The notes under the pieces: model-generated
What the model saw: the letters and a program-made list of their open reading frames with translations, nothing else
The model's database searches: none
Told to the model about the DNA's origin: nothing
Position numbers and translations under genes: made by a program
NCBI RefSeq assembly: GCF_001938985.1
Contig: NZ_MKIN01000022.1
Span: forward strand, 496,001-560,000
Reading direction: 5' to 3'
Length of the DNA: 64,000 bases
Source: Gillisella taibaishanensis
GTDB taxonomy: Bacteria; Pseudomonadota; Alphaproteobacteria; Rhizobiales; Rhizobiaceae
Shown here: positions 17,996-26,699 of the stretch, one piece after another
Position numbering within the stretch: the stretch's first letter is position 1
Layout of the letters: each line of letters begins with the position of its first letter

Positions 17996-19234
17996 CTATG
18001 GCCGCACCCGCTGCCAGACCCGCAAAAAATTGCCGCTATAGACATCGATAATGCGCTGCGCTGGCCAGCCAGCATCCATCATTGCCTGGGTCAGCTTGCG
18101 TAGATCCGCACCGCTCTGCATGCCCGTCGGCAGGCTGGAAATGCCGCCATCAAAATCGCTGCCGAAGGAGAGATGCTTCCACGGATCCTCGACGATCTTC
18201 ATCTCGGCGATCTGCTGGGCAAAGGCTTCGTAATAAGCGACGACGAAGGCCAGGTCGGCGTCCATGTTCGGCTTGCCGTCGGGATAGTAGGTGTTTTGCA
18301 GGAAGTATGGCGCAAGGATCACGCTGATGCAGCCGCCAGTGCTGACGATTGCGCGGATCGCCTCATCGCTCATGGCACGGTCGAGATGACGCGATGGCCG
18401 CGTCTCGGTTCCCTGGGTGACACGGCGCGATGCGCCATGGGAGGCGAAGGCTGGCATGTTGCGCCCAATGCAGATCGCGCAGGCGTCGATAATGCCTTGC
18501 GTTGAGGTATGGGTGAGATCGACCAGCAGCCCGACATCGATACAGCGCTCGACCACCTGCCGTCCGAAGGCAGACAGACCACCGCCTTCGATCCGCCGCC
18601 ACGGATTGACCGGCGCATAGCCTGCCTCGGAAATATCCGTATGGCTGAAATGATTGAGCGTCAGATAGGCTGCGCCCGCCCTAGCCACCTCACCCAGCCG
18701 GTCCAGCCTGAATACCTGGCTTTTTGCGCCTTGCGGTCCAAGCATATGGGCGCCTTCCATCGACAGGATGGCACAACACTGCCCATCTTGCCGTGCGGCG
18801 CGCACCTCGCTGGCGCTGCGAGCCAGCCGCATCTTGCCGTTGCTCTGCACCACGACCGCCTCGACATAGCTGCAATGATCCACCCAGTTCTTCCAGGGAT
18901 CCATCAACGGCGCCGGAATGAGGTTTTCCCAAAGCGCATGGGCGCTGAAACAGGCACCGCCATAGCCGCCAGCCAGAAAATCAGGACCACTGACATGGTC
19001 CGACAGTGGTCGGTTGCGGCCCCTTGGCGAGGTTTTGCGGATCAGCCACACCACCGGCGAACGCCGATTCGCCTTCCAATCGCCCTTCCAGAAATCATAG
19101 CCAGCCACACGCGATAGAAATAGCGAATCGAGGTGGGTGTCGATCGGATACGCTGCCGCATGGATCGCATCAAGCGTATGGTCAGGTGCGTCGGTGACCG
19201 ACGTCTCGGAAATTCCTGATGATGCCAGGTCCAT
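17996..19234 (-). CDS. membrane dipeptidase (peptidase M19 family)
   Basis: A zinc-dependent renal-dipeptidase-type enzyme of 412 residues. The first metal motif is IDTHLDS (His-x-Asp), the bridging Glu lies in SMEGAHMLG, and later ligands are in LVDLTHTS and FASHGASRRVT; LSFGSDFDGGI closes the barrel. Bacterial members hydrolyse dipeptides, often with D-residues. No signal peptide is seen, so a cytoplasmic site is likely. The start was placed at 19234 (MDLASSG); the frame runs open to 19423 but that part has no family similarity. It is a single-gene unit. Confidence 0.88.
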   Translation of the reverse strand: MDLASSGISETSVTDAPDHTLDAIHAAAYPIDTHLDSLFLSRVAGYDFWKGDWKANRRSPVVWLIRKTSPRGRNRPLSDHVSGPDFLAGGYGGACFSAHALWENLIPAPLMDPWKNWVDHCSYVEAVVVQSNGKMRLARSASEVRAARQDGQCCAILSMEGAHMLGPQGAKSQVFRLDRLGEVARAGAAYLTLNHFSHTDISEAGYAPVNPWRRIEGGGLSAFGRQVVERCIDVGLLVDLTHTSTQGIIDACAICIGRNMPAFASHGASRRVTQGTETRPSRHLDRAMSDEAIRAIVSTGGCISVILAPYFLQNTYYPDGKPNMDADLAFVVAYYEAFAQQIAEMKIVEDPWKHLSFGSDFDGGISSLPTGMQSGADLRKLTQAMMDAGWPAQRIIDVYSGNFLRVWQRVRP

Positions 19235-19395
19235 TAGGACAGCCTCGCACTGGCTAAAAACACAAAATAAATGCCGTCGGTCGTATGAAAAAGCACGACC
19301 TTTAAAAAGGGCATTGTTTGCCGAATGCGACGGTAAGTCCAGATATGTCGCCCCCGTGCTTTTCCGGGGGTAAAGTAGGGGCGCCACCGGACAGC

Positions 19396-19426
19396 AAAAA
19401 GGCGTGCGCCCGGTTGGACGCACGCC
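19396..19426 (-). terminator. intrinsic terminator of the Pro-rich exported protein gene
   Basis: On the minus strand GGCGTGCG pairs with CGCACGCC (19401-19408 with 19419-19426) and is followed by TTTTTG. It lies 24 bases after the stop at 19450. A second GC hairpin, CCCCCG...CGGGGG, lies beside it near 19351-19370. Confidence 0.8.
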
Positions 19427-19449
19427 TATTTGAACATCGATACCGGCTC

Positions 19450-19881
19450 TTAATCCGCGAACGGGCAGCCTGGGCGATTGGCGAGCACGACGCGATCATA
19501 TTCGCCGTAGCGCAGACCACCGACAATCACGCGGCGGGGCGTGACGCGCTCGATATTCGGGCGGCGCAGTCCGTCGCGGCGAGCCTGGCGGATAGCATCA
19601 CCCGGCGAGCACATTGCACCGTAGCGAGGATCCGGACGATCCCAACGCGGCGGAGGCGGACCACCCCATGGCGGCGGTGGCGGTGGGCCACCCCACGGTG
19701 GCGGTGGTGGCGGGCGGCGGTAGCCATCCCCATCCCATGCCTGAACCAGTTGGGTAGAGCCATCGCCGATATAAACACCGACCTGGACATCCGACTGGGC
19801 TGCTGCCGGACCGACCGTGGCAACCGCGGCCCCGATCAGGGCGAGGCCCGCCAGAGCTGTTTTGGCAAAAATGTTGCGCAT
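19450..19881 (-). CDS. exported proline-rich small protein, function unknown
   Basis: A 143-residue product with a Sec signal peptide (MRNIFAKTALAGLALIGAA, cleavage after AAA near residue 28). The mature part has a block of Pro/Gly/Trp repeats, PPPPPPWGG twice, then a conserved-looking C-terminal domain beginning YGAMCSPGDAIRQARRDGL and ending VLANRPGCPFAD with two cysteines. I have seen such signal-PPPPWGG-C-x-P proteins only as uncharacterised rhizobial envelope proteins. GAGGAG eight bases ahead sets the start at 19881; the frame upstream of it lacks protein-like features. Confidence 0.75.
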   Translation of the reverse strand: MRNIFAKTALAGLALIGAAVATVGPAAAQSDVQVGVYIGDGSTQLVQAWDGDGYRRPPPPPPWGGPPPPPPWGGPPPPRWDRPDPRYGAMCSPGDAIRQARRDGLRRPNIERVTPRRVIVGGLRYGEYDRVVLANRPGCPFAD

Positions 19882-20069
19882 TGTCTTTCTCCTCGAAGGA
19901 CGAAATCTCATCTCGCTCCCGACCAGCCCGGTTCGGCAGCGATTGATCTCACAGTAGTGTGTGAAGAGTGAACGCTGCCCGAAGCCCTTGTTCACAAACG
20001 GTTCATCAGTTTCACCTACCGGCTGTCGAACATTGTTGATACGTCAAAACAGTTTGACGAGCGTCATGC

Positions 20070-20495
20070 TCAAGCGCCTAGGTGCAGCGCGATTTCGCGC
20101 CTATGCGGCTGGTCGCGATGTTCGAACAGGTAGATCCCCTGCCAAGTTCCCAGTAGCAGCCGGCCCGCCGCAACGGGAATGCCGATCGACACCTGCGTCA
20201 ACGCCGACTTGATGTGCGCGGGCATATCGTCCGGCCCCTCCTGACGGTGGCTGATCCAGGCCATGGACGGATCGATCGAGGGCGGCACAAGCCGCTTGAA
20301 AAATGCCAGAAGATCCCGCTTCACATCCGGGTCGGCATTTTCCTGGATGATCAGGGAGCAGGACGTGTGCCGCACGAAGACGGTGAGCAACCCGGTCTCG
20401 ACACCGTTGCGCGCCACGAAATCGGCCGCCTCGTCGGTAAATTCGTACAGACCCTGACCCCGTGTAGAAAGCGACAGAGTGGTTTGCGGCATCAC
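20070..20495 (-). CDS. yjbQ: YjbQ family protein (UPF0047)
   Basis: A 141-residue protein of the YjbQ/UPF0047 family, small cytoplasmic trimers. The signature is present: VETGLLTVFVRHTSCSLIIQ (His-Thr-Ser), ENADPDVKRDL, and near the end GTWQGIYLFEHRD. The E. coli protein has weak thiamine-phosphate synthase activity in vitro, but the true role is unknown. It is a single gene, with a RIME-like palindrome in the gap upstream. The start at 20495 gives MMPQTTLSL; the second Met could equally be used. Confidence 0.9.
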   Translation of the reverse strand: MMPQTTLSLSTRGQGLYEFTDEAADFVARNGVETGLLTVFVRHTSCSLIIQENADPDVKRDLLAFFKRLVPPSIDPSMAWISHRQEGPDDMPAHIKSALTQVSIGIPVAAGRLLLGTWQGIYLFEHRDQPHRREIALHLGA

Positions 20496-20548
20496 AGGCT
20501 CCCATCATCAGAAATCGACAACCAGCTCGGGCGCCGGCGGCGTCTAAA

Positions 20549-20592
20549 GCATTTCCAGCAAAAGTGCTTAGGCGTTTTGCGCCCGGAAATGC
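20549..20592. repeat. RIME-like palindromic repeat
   Basis: GCATTTCC at 20549 and GGAAATGC ending at 20592 are perfect inverted ends; the middle (AAAGTGCTTAGGCG and on) differs from the other copies. It sits in the gap between yjbQ and the GGDEF-EAL gene. Confidence 0.6.
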
Positions 20593-20663
20593 ATTAAAAA
20601 ACAAGTTAACCTGAAGATGGTCTCTTTCACCGATGCGTCAAGGGACGCACGGTTTTACGTCAC

Positions 20664-22214
20664 TCACGAACGTTGCGCGATCCTGGCATCCTGCTCGATC
20701 TTGATCTCCTTCGGCAGCGTAAGCTGTAATTCATCGAACGGCGCAGGTCGGCCATAGAGGAAACCCTGATGCTTGCGACAGCCGGCCTCGACCAGCCAGC
20801 GCGCCTGCACCTCGGTCTCGATGCCCTCGGCGACCACGTCCATGCTCAGCGCCTGGGCCATCTGCAGCACCGCCTGAACGATCACCTGCCCAACCCGGTC
20901 GTCGCCAACCCGGCTGATCAGGCTGCGGTCCAGCTTCAGCCATTGGATCGGCAAGCTGCTGAGCGAGGAGATATTCGAATAGCCGGTGCCGAAATCGTCA
21001 AGCGCGATTCGCACGCCAAGCTGCGCCAGCTCCCTGAGTTCGCGCCGGGCCCGAGCGAGATCCGACATGATCAGGTCTTCGGTGATTTCAACCACCAGCG
21101 AGGTGGCGGGAAAGCCGGTCTGGTTGAGAATAAGACCGACCGCCGCGGCGATGCTACCGCTCTTGAACTGGCTCGGCGAGACATTGATCGAGACATAGGC
21201 GAGCTTGCCCGACCGCACCAGAGGCGCGGTTTCAGTACAGGCTTGCATTGCGATCTGGGTGAACAGCTGTCCCAGCAGATTTCGCTCTTCGGCGAGCGGC
21301 AGAAACACACCAGGCAGAACCAGACCGCGATAAGGATGATGCCAGCGCGCCAGCACTTCCACTCCGAGGACACGCTGATTGGCGCCATCGACGATAGGCT
21401 GATACCAGGGGCCGATCTCCTGGCGGTCCATCGCCAGCACCAGTTCCAGTTCCAGCAACCGGCGCTCATTGGCCTCGGCCCACAAATCGTCATCGAAACC
21501 GGTTGCCAGCGACAGCCCTGCTTTCTTGGAGACATAGAGCGCCAGATCCGCATGCCGCAGCAACTCGGTGGACGAGGCAGCGTGATCGGGAAGGCTCGCA
21601 TAGCCGATCGAGGCGGAAACATCGAGCTGCCGGCTGTTGAAGCTGACAGGTTGACCGAGCATGGCGCCGAGCCGGCCAACGAAGGCCTGATCGGCCTCGC
21701 TGTCGGGCAAGTGATCGAGGATCAACGCAAATTCGTCACCGCCCAGCCGGGCTGCGGTACCGCCCTCGCAGGCGAGTGCCAGCCGGCTGGCAATCTCGCG
21801 CAGCACCACATCACCGGCTTCATGGCCGTGGGCATCGTTGATGATCTTGAACTGGTCCATGTCGATCAGCACGACCGTCACACGGCCACCGCTCAGGCGC
21901 CGTTTCTGGCATGCATCAGCCAGCACGGCGGTAAAGCTCCGTCTATTGGCGAGGCCTGTCAGCTGGTCCTGCTGCGCCAGCGCCAGCGCCCTTTCGCGCT
22001 CTTGCACCAGCTCGGCCGTGCGCTGCACCACCCGCTGTTCCAGCTCCTGTGCCTGGCGCGCCAAGGCACAATTGGCGAGGTAGAGTTGGCGCGAACGCTC
22101 TTCCAGCAAGGCTTCCGCCTGCCGCCGTGCCTCGCGCTCGCGGTCCAGCCGCCGCGTCAAACGGTCGATCCGGTCGGTTTCCGACTGGTCAGGCGATAAA
22201 GGAGGCTGCGTCAC
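20664..22214 (-). CDS. GGDEF-EAL protein, partner of the H-NOX sensor
   Basis: A soluble bifunctional cyclic-di-GMP enzyme of 516 residues. Residues 15-95 are a coiled coil rich in Arg and Glu. The GGDEF domain (about 100-235) keeps an intact GGDEF motif, so diguanylate cyclase activity is expected; no RxxD inhibitory site is seen ahead of it. The EAL domain (about 255-500) has EVLARW in place of EAL, with INVSPSQF, VVEITED, ALDDFGTGYS, WLKLDRSLI, AEGIET and KHQGF, so phosphodiesterase residues look complete. It starts with GTG inside the H-NOX stop (GTGA), meaning coupled translation. This is the architecture of H-NOX-associated cyclase/phosphodiesterases that answer nitric oxide in biofilm control. 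Confidence 0.93.
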   Translation of the reverse strand: MTQPPLSPDQSETDRIDRLTRRLDREREARRQAEALLEERSRQLYLANCALARQAQELEQRVVQRTAELVQERERALALAQQDQLTGLANRRSFTAVLADACQKRRLSGGRVTVVLIDMDQFKIINDAHGHEAGDVVLREIASRLALACEGGTAARLGGDEFALILDHLPDSEADQAFVGRLGAMLGQPVSFNSRQLDVSASIGYASLPDHAASSTELLRHADLALYVSKKAGLSLATGFDDDLWAEANERRLLELELVLAMDRQEIGPWYQPIVDGANQRVLGVEVLARWHHPYRGLVLPGVFLPLAEERNLLGQLFTQIAMQACTETAPLVRSGKLAYVSINVSPSQFKSGSIAAAVGLILNQTGFPATSLVVEITEDLIMSDLARARRELRELAQLGVRIALDDFGTGYSNISSLSSLPIQWLKLDRSLISRVGDDRVGQVIVQAVLQMAQALSMDVVAEGIETEVQARWLVEAGCRKHQGFLYGRPAPFDELQLTLPKEIKIEQDARIAQRS

Positions 22215-22750
22215 GACAGGCTCTCCGTAATCACGAACAAGGTGGCGCCATCGTCACGCCCCTGCCGTTCGACCTGTACCGGATGTCCGAAATGGCCGGC
22301 GGCTCCATGGATCAGCCCCTCAGCCAGGGCCTCCATGTGACGGCCGGAGCGATAAAGCATCGACAGGCTACCCGGCTGACGGTCGAGAATTTCGAACGAC
22401 GGCAATTCGGCATCGGGATAAAGCTTTTTCACCTCGACATGAATATGGTCGTCGATACTGGCCAAAAAGCCGAACAAATTGCCTGCAGTGTCGAAGAACA
22501 CCGGAAACATTGCGGCGAAACGGCCGGCCAGATGGCGGCCGAACGCCTCCTGCAAGGCATCGACGCCCAAGCCGGAGCGCGCCGACAAGGCACCCAGCAG
22601 CGTCACCATCTCTCGATGGTCATAGGTTCCAACACTCGTATATGCCCCGCCGCTCGCAAGCGAAGAGGACTCGATAATGTCGTCGGCCATGTCCTCATCC
22701 CAGGTCGCCGCGACAAATTCGAGCATTTCGGTAAACACGATTCCCTTCAT
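22211..22750 (-). CDS. H-NOX (heme nitric oxide/oxygen-binding) sensor
   Basis: A 179-residue H-NOX domain protein that binds heme and senses NO. It opens with the family start MKGIVFTEMLEFVAATWDED. The axial heme histidine lies in TYDHREMVTLL, and the heme-propionate motif Y-x-S-x-R is present as YRSGRHMEAL. No extra domain is fused, so signalling goes to the GGDEF-EAL partner whose gene overlaps by four bases. The start at 22750 (GGGAGG upstream) matches the family; the frame open to 22873 does not belong to the domain. The presence of a distal Tyr that would allow O2 binding could not be judged. Confidence 0.93.
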   Translation of the reverse strand: MKGIVFTEMLEFVAATWDEDMADDIIESSSLASGGAYTSVGTYDHREMVTLLGALSARSGLGVDALQEAFGRHLAGRFAAMFPVFFDTAGNLFGFLASIDDHIHVEVKKLYPDAELPSFEILDRQPGSLSMLYRSGRHMEALAEGLIHGAAGHFGHPVQVERQGRDDGATLFVITESLS

Positions 22751-23070
22751 GCGGCAGCCGGCCTCCCTTGTCTTGGCAAGAGATAATATGAGGAATTCCT
22801 TAACAACAAGGGATTGTATCTCTATCCCATCAAAGTCAAATCGAGATTGTGGTGAACGCGCTGTTACCCGCATCCGTCAGACCTGGAGGATCAATGGCAG
22901 GCCGCACTGAACTGCCGAAAGTACGCTTGCCGTCAGCCGAGCGAGTGCGCGACCGAGCCGCGTCGACCTGCATTGGATTTTCTTATGTTAGATGAGAATT
23001 ATGCGCTTTTCTAATGAACGCCAGCGGTCTAGTCAAAGCCCGACCTTCTGACGCGCTAACGGATATTTCC
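22751..23070. other. divergent promoter region between H-NOX and ArgO-like genes
   Basis: The 320-base gap must contain promoters in both directions. The half next to the H-NOX gene is A+T-richer (22780-22830). No dyad that could be assigned to a regulator was found; GGAGGATCAATGGC at 22885 looks like a ribosome site with an ATG but opens no meaningful frame. Confidence 0.4.
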
Positions 23071-23673
23071 ATGCAGAATGCCTTTCTCTCTGGCCTTGGC
23101 CTCGGCCTCAGCCTGATCATTGCCATCGGCGCGCAAAACGCCTTTCTGCTGCGCCAGGGCCTGCGCCGCGAGCACGTATTCTTGATGTCACTCACCTGCG
23201 CACTGTCGGATGCGCTGCTGATCGCACTTGGCGTCACCAGCCTTGCTCGGGTAACGGCGATAATGCCGGCGGTCGAGCCAGTGCTGCGCTATGGCGGGGC
23301 GGCGTTTCTCATGCTCTACGGCGCCCGCCACGCCTATGCCGCACTGAAAACGGAGAGCGGCCTGACCCCGACCGAAGCCCCGCCCAGCCCGCTTGCCGCC
23401 AGTCTTGCTACCTGCCTGGCACTCACCTTCCTCAACCCTCATGTCTATCTCGACACGGTTCTGCTGGTCGGCTCAGTGTCCAGCCGCTACGGCGAACACA
23501 GAAACGCCTTTGGTGTTGGCGCAATGACTGCGTCCTTCGTGTTCTTCTTCTCGCTTGGCTATGGCGCAAGACTGTTGGCGCCGATCTTTGCCCGGCCATT
23601 CTCCTGGCGCTGCCTGGATGCCATCATTGCGGTTGTGATGGTCTGGATCGGCATCGGCCTGATCCGGGGGTGA
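23071..23673 (+). CDS. LysE/ArgO-type amino acid exporter
   Basis: An inner-membrane exporter of basic amino acids, 200 residues, with six hydrophobic segments. Family motifs are the N-terminal IIAIGAQNAFLLRQGL, the charged loop after segment three (YGARHAYAAL), and FLNPHVYLDTVLLVG in segment four, all typical of LysE/ArgO. It would release excess arginine or lysine. ATG 23071 fits the family; an in-frame ATG at 23014 would add 19 residues. Members are usually activated by a LysR regulator (ArgP/LysG) encoded beside them, but none is adjacent here. Confidence 0.9.
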   Translation: MQNAFLSGLGLGLSLIIAIGAQNAFLLRQGLRREHVFLMSLTCALSDALLIALGVTSLARVTAIMPAVEPVLRYGGAAFLMLYGARHAYAALKTESGLTPTEAPPSPLAASLATCLALTFLNPHVYLDTVLLVGSVSSRYGEHRNAFGVGAMTASFVFFFSLGYGARLLAPIFARPFSWRCLDAIIAVVMVWIGIGLIRG

Positions 23674-23682
23674 GCCAATCTC

Positions 23683-24987
23683 TCAGTTGGCCGGGAACCG
23701 CCGCGCCTGCCACTGGCTTTTCGGCACGGCGGCGCCCAGCGAATAGCTGAAGCTGCTGATCGTCTCGGTTTTCGCATCTGTCTCGCAATGATAGCCGATA
23801 TCGTACCACTGGCCCTTGCTGCGGAAGGCCGCGCCTGAGACATCCATCAGCCGCGCCGTGATCGTCTGGCGCGTCGAGGGCGAAGGGGCGATCAGGTCGG
23901 GCACCACGCCCGGCACTGCGCGGCGAATCTGTTCGAGCATTTCAATGCTGCAGATCTGCACGATCCGCTTTTCCGGCGGCAGCTTGCCCAGCGCTTGGCG
24001 CACGCGCGAGTCAGCCAGCGTCGCCTTTGAATAGATCCGCTTCGCCGGCTTCAGGCTGGAAACCGGCCCCGAGCTTTTCTCCGCCGGTGGGGCGGAGGGC
24101 ACGGGCACGCCCGCGGGATTCTGCTGCGGCTGGCTGGCGCTGTTTTCCCCAAGCGAAAAACGTTCCTCCGTCACGACCCCGCCGTGCGGCTTTTCGATCT
24201 GATCCGGTGTTGGCAGGAGCGGGCTGAGCCCGGTCTCGGGCGGCGTCACATCCTTTGGCAAGGCTGGCGGTGCGGGAGGCTCGGTCTTTTGCGGATCGCC
24301 ACTCGCGGATTTGTCTGGTCCGGTCTTTGCAGCCGTCGGCGGCGGCCCCTTGATGTCGGGAGCCTGTGTTTCCGTAGGCGGCGGTTCAGGCGCCTCCTTG
24401 TCCTCAGGTGCCGTTTCGTCCTTCAACGCCGATTCCAGCGCCTGCGATTTATCCTCGGCAGGTTTTGCCTGCGCATCGTCGGGTGATGGCGGTGGCTTGG
24501 CGCTGTCCTTGCTCTCGGTTTTTTTCTCCGGCGCCTTTTTCTCTTCCGCCTTTTTCTCCTCCGCCTGCTTCTGAGCAGAGGCAGACGGCGCCGGCGCATC
24601 CTTGGGCTGCGGCTTCAATTCCAGTTGCAGCTGCTTTTCCGGCGCGGGCTTCGGTTTTTCCTTTTCCGCAGGCGGCGGCTCGAGCGACACCGAGACAACC
24701 TCCTCCTTCGGTGCATCCGGCGCCCGGATCGGCCAGGGCACCAGCACGGCAACAAGCAGCAACCCATGCAGCAGCACAGACGCAGCAATGCCCCAGCGCA
24801 CTCGCCGCGACAGAGGCATCCGCATTGCCGAAATGGGCTGCGGTCCATGATCTGGCGTCGACGCAGGATCCTGCGCGGCCACATCGGGCATCGCCTGATC
24901 GGCCAAGGTGCGATCGGTGAGATCCTGGTCAATCGATGCCTGATCGGACGGTATCGGGGGCGGCTGGTCCTGCATGGTCCGATCCAT
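23683..24987 (-). CDS. TonB-like membrane protein with C-terminal DUF930 domain
   Basis: A 434-residue protein. After a short Asp/Gln/Pro-rich cytoplasmic stretch, one transmembrane segment (RWGIAASVLLHGLLLVAVLV) leads into a long periplasmic linker of Pro, Lys, Glu and Ala (many EKK and PPP runs), then a globular C-terminal DUF930 domain starting near VRQALGKLPPEKRIVQICSI and ending with SKGQWYDIGYHCETD. The single helix plus Lys/Pro-rich shaft is the layout of TonB and TolA, which span the periplasm, but the end domain differs. DUF930 is largely confined to Rhizobiales and has no established function. The ATG at 24975 is an alternative start. Confidence 0.82.
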   Translation of the reverse strand: MDRTMQDQPPPIPSDQASIDQDLTDRTLADQAMPDVAAQDPASTPDHGPQPISAMRMPLSRRVRWGIAASVLLHGLLLVAVLVPWPIRAPDAPKEEVVSVSLEPPPAEKEKPKPAPEKQLQLELKPQPKDAPAPSASAQKQAEEKKAEEKKAPEKKTESKDSAKPPPSPDDAQAKPAEDKSQALESALKDETAPEDKEAPEPPPTETQAPDIKGPPPTAAKTGPDKSASGDPQKTEPPAPPALPKDVTPPETGLSPLLPTPDQIEKPHGGVVTEERFSLGENSASQPQQNPAGVPVPSAPPAEKSSGPVSSLKPAKRIYSKATLADSRVRQALGKLPPEKRIVQICSIEMLEQIRRAVPGVVPDLIAPSPSTRQTITARLMDVSGAAFRSKGQWYDIGYHCETDAKTETISSFSYSLGAAVPKSQWQARRFPAN

Positions 24988-25159
24988 ACACGGCCCGAGC
25001 CGCCCCCGCAAATCAGCAGACCGTGGCTATGATCCTGTCGGGCAGAAACGAAGTCATCTTCCAAAATGCAAAACGGCGGATACCTGACATAATCCCGCCC
25101 TTTCGAGCAGACGGACTGCATGCTAGCAATGGCTTACAAGCCGGACCTGCGGAGCAACC

Positions 25160-26410
25160 ATGTTTCTCACCTCAGATGATCTCAACCACCTGATCACCCT
25201 GCGCCATACCATGCACAGCCAGCCGGAGATCTCTGGCGAAGAGGAAATGACCGCCCGGCTGGTCGTAGAAACACTGACGCCGCTGCGGCCAACGAAAATC
25301 CTCACCGGCCTTGGCGGTCACGGCGTGGCCGCTGTGTTTGCCGGCACGAGCCCCGGCCCGACCCTTTTGATCCGCAGCGAACTCGACGCTCTGCCGATCG
25401 AAGAAAAAAACGATCTGCCCTATCGCTCTACCATTGCAGGCAAAGGCCATCTCTGCGGCCATGACGGTCATGCGACCGTGCTTCTGGCGCTGGCGCAGGG
25501 CCTGTCGCGGCAGCCGCCGGCGCGGGGACGCGTTGTGCTGCTGTTCCAGCCCGCCGAGGAAACCGGCGCCGGAGCCGCCGCCGTCATAGCAGATCCGCGC
25601 TTTGAAGAGATCCGCCCGGACCTCGCCTTTTCCCTGCACAATTTCCCGGGTATCCCGCTCGGCCATGCAGCGCTGATGACAGGCCCGGTCAACTGCGCTT
25701 CGCGCGGGTTGAAAATTGCCTTCAGCGGCAAGACTGCCCATGCGTCCCAGCCCGAAACCGGGATCTCGCCGATGCAGGCGATCAGCCAGCTGATGCCTGC
25801 CCTCACCGCCCTCTCCCACGGCGCACCGCCAGCGCCCGACTTCCGGCTTGCGACCGTCACCCATGCCAAGCTCGGCGAACCCGCCTTCGGCATTGCACCC
25901 GGTGACGCCGAGATCTGGGTGACCCTGCGCAGCCTGACCGATGACGGCATGGCCAGCCTTTGCAAGCAAGCCGAGGCGCTCGCCCGCGCCACCGCAGAAA
26001 GTCACGGCCTCGGCCTGACCATGGATTACCACGACATCTTCCTGCATTGCGAAAACAGCCCGGAAGCCACCGCCCTCATCGCCGCCGCCCTCGATGCCCA
26101 ATCCATCCCGCACGGCCCCCACGGCCTGCCGATGCGCGCCTCCGAAGACTTCGGCCGCTTCCGCACCTTCTGCCCCGCCGCCATGGTCTTCCTCGGCGCC
26201 GGCGAAACCCACCCGGCTCTGCACAATCCGGATTATGATTTTCCGGATGAGTTGATTGGGATCGGCGCGAGGGTGTTTATGACTGTCGTGCGAGGGACGT
26301 TGGGGTCAGCAGATGGGCCTGCCGTCCTTGGGATTGCAAAAGCTTCACCGCCTTTTTATCGAAAGACGCAAACACGTCGCCACCAAGCCATAGCCCCTCG
26401 TAGGCAATGA
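25160..26410 (+). CDS. M20 family amidohydrolase (hippurate/N-acyl-amino-acid hydrolase type)
   Basis: A 416-residue dinuclear-metal amidohydrolase of the AbgA/hippuricase group, which releases amino acids from N-acyl conjugates. Metal and catalytic motifs are CGHDGHATV, QPAEETGAGA, HNFPGIPLG, the lid-domain GKTAHASQPETG, and ASEDFGRF. Family similarity ends near VRGTLG at about residue 383; the last 30 residues (up to IAPRRQ) are read antisense through the 3' part of the vapC gene, an overlap of 134 bases. That tail suggests the original stop was lost when the toxin-antitoxin unit became its neighbour. Confidence 0.88.
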   Translation: MFLTSDDLNHLITLRHTMHSQPEISGEEEMTARLVVETLTPLRPTKILTGLGGHGVAAVFAGTSPGPTLLIRSELDALPIEEKNDLPYRSTIAGKGHLCGHDGHATVLLALAQGLSRQPPARGRVVLLFQPAEETGAGAAAVIADPRFEEIRPDLAFSLHNFPGIPLGHAALMTGPVNCASRGLKIAFSGKTAHASQPETGISPMQAISQLMPALTALSHGAPPAPDFRLATVTHAKLGEPAFGIAPGDAEIWVTLRSLTDDGMASLCKQAEALARATAESHGLGLTMDYHDIFLHCENSPEATALIAAALDAQSIPHGPHGLPMRASEDFGRFRTFCPAAMVFLGAGETHPALHNPDYDFPDELIGIGARVFMTVVRGTLGSADGPAVLGIAKASPPFYRKTQTRRHQAIAPRRQ

Positions 26411-26699
26411 CTCCGTCGGCAAAATCGCCGCCAGCGTCCAGCAATGCCAGCCCAGCTTCGACCGATGGCAGATTGGTGATTACATTCTCCGTATCGAGAA
26501 ATGCACGAATCGCGGCGGAGACCATAGGGCGAGAGACACCATAATTCCGGGACAGCACCCAAGCCAATTCGCAAAAGGACTGGAGTGTGATTGCCACCAA
26601 TTCCGCTGACGCAAGCAGGTCAACGACTGTCCGGGTCTGATCAGGATTGTCCTGCACTATGACGCGAACAAGAAGATTGGTGTCGGCAATAATTTTCAT
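26277..26699 (-). CDS. vapC: VapC-type PIN-domain toxin
   Basis: A 140-residue PIN-domain ribonuclease. Acidic catalytic residues sit where expected: Asp in IIADTNLLVRV, Glu in SFCELAWVL, Asp in GGDFADGVIAY and Asp in VFASFDKKAV. VapC toxins cut tRNA or rRNA unless held by their antitoxin. Its start overlaps the antitoxin stop by four bases (ATGA). Its 3' 134 bases overlap, antisense, the end of the M20 gene. The region looks like an acquired module. Confidence 0.92.
   Translation of the reverse strand: MKIIADTNLLVRVIVQDNPDQTRTVVDLLASAELVAITLQSFCELAWVLSRNYGVSRPMVSAAIRAFLDTENVITNLPSVEAGLALLDAGGDFADGVIAYEGLWLGGDVFASFDKKAVKLLQSQGRQAHLLTPTSLARQS

Noticed and set aside
20769..22199. 476-codon open frame opposite the GGDEF-EAL gene
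   Set aside because: Antisense shadow; the sense frame carries intact GGDEF and EAL motifs.
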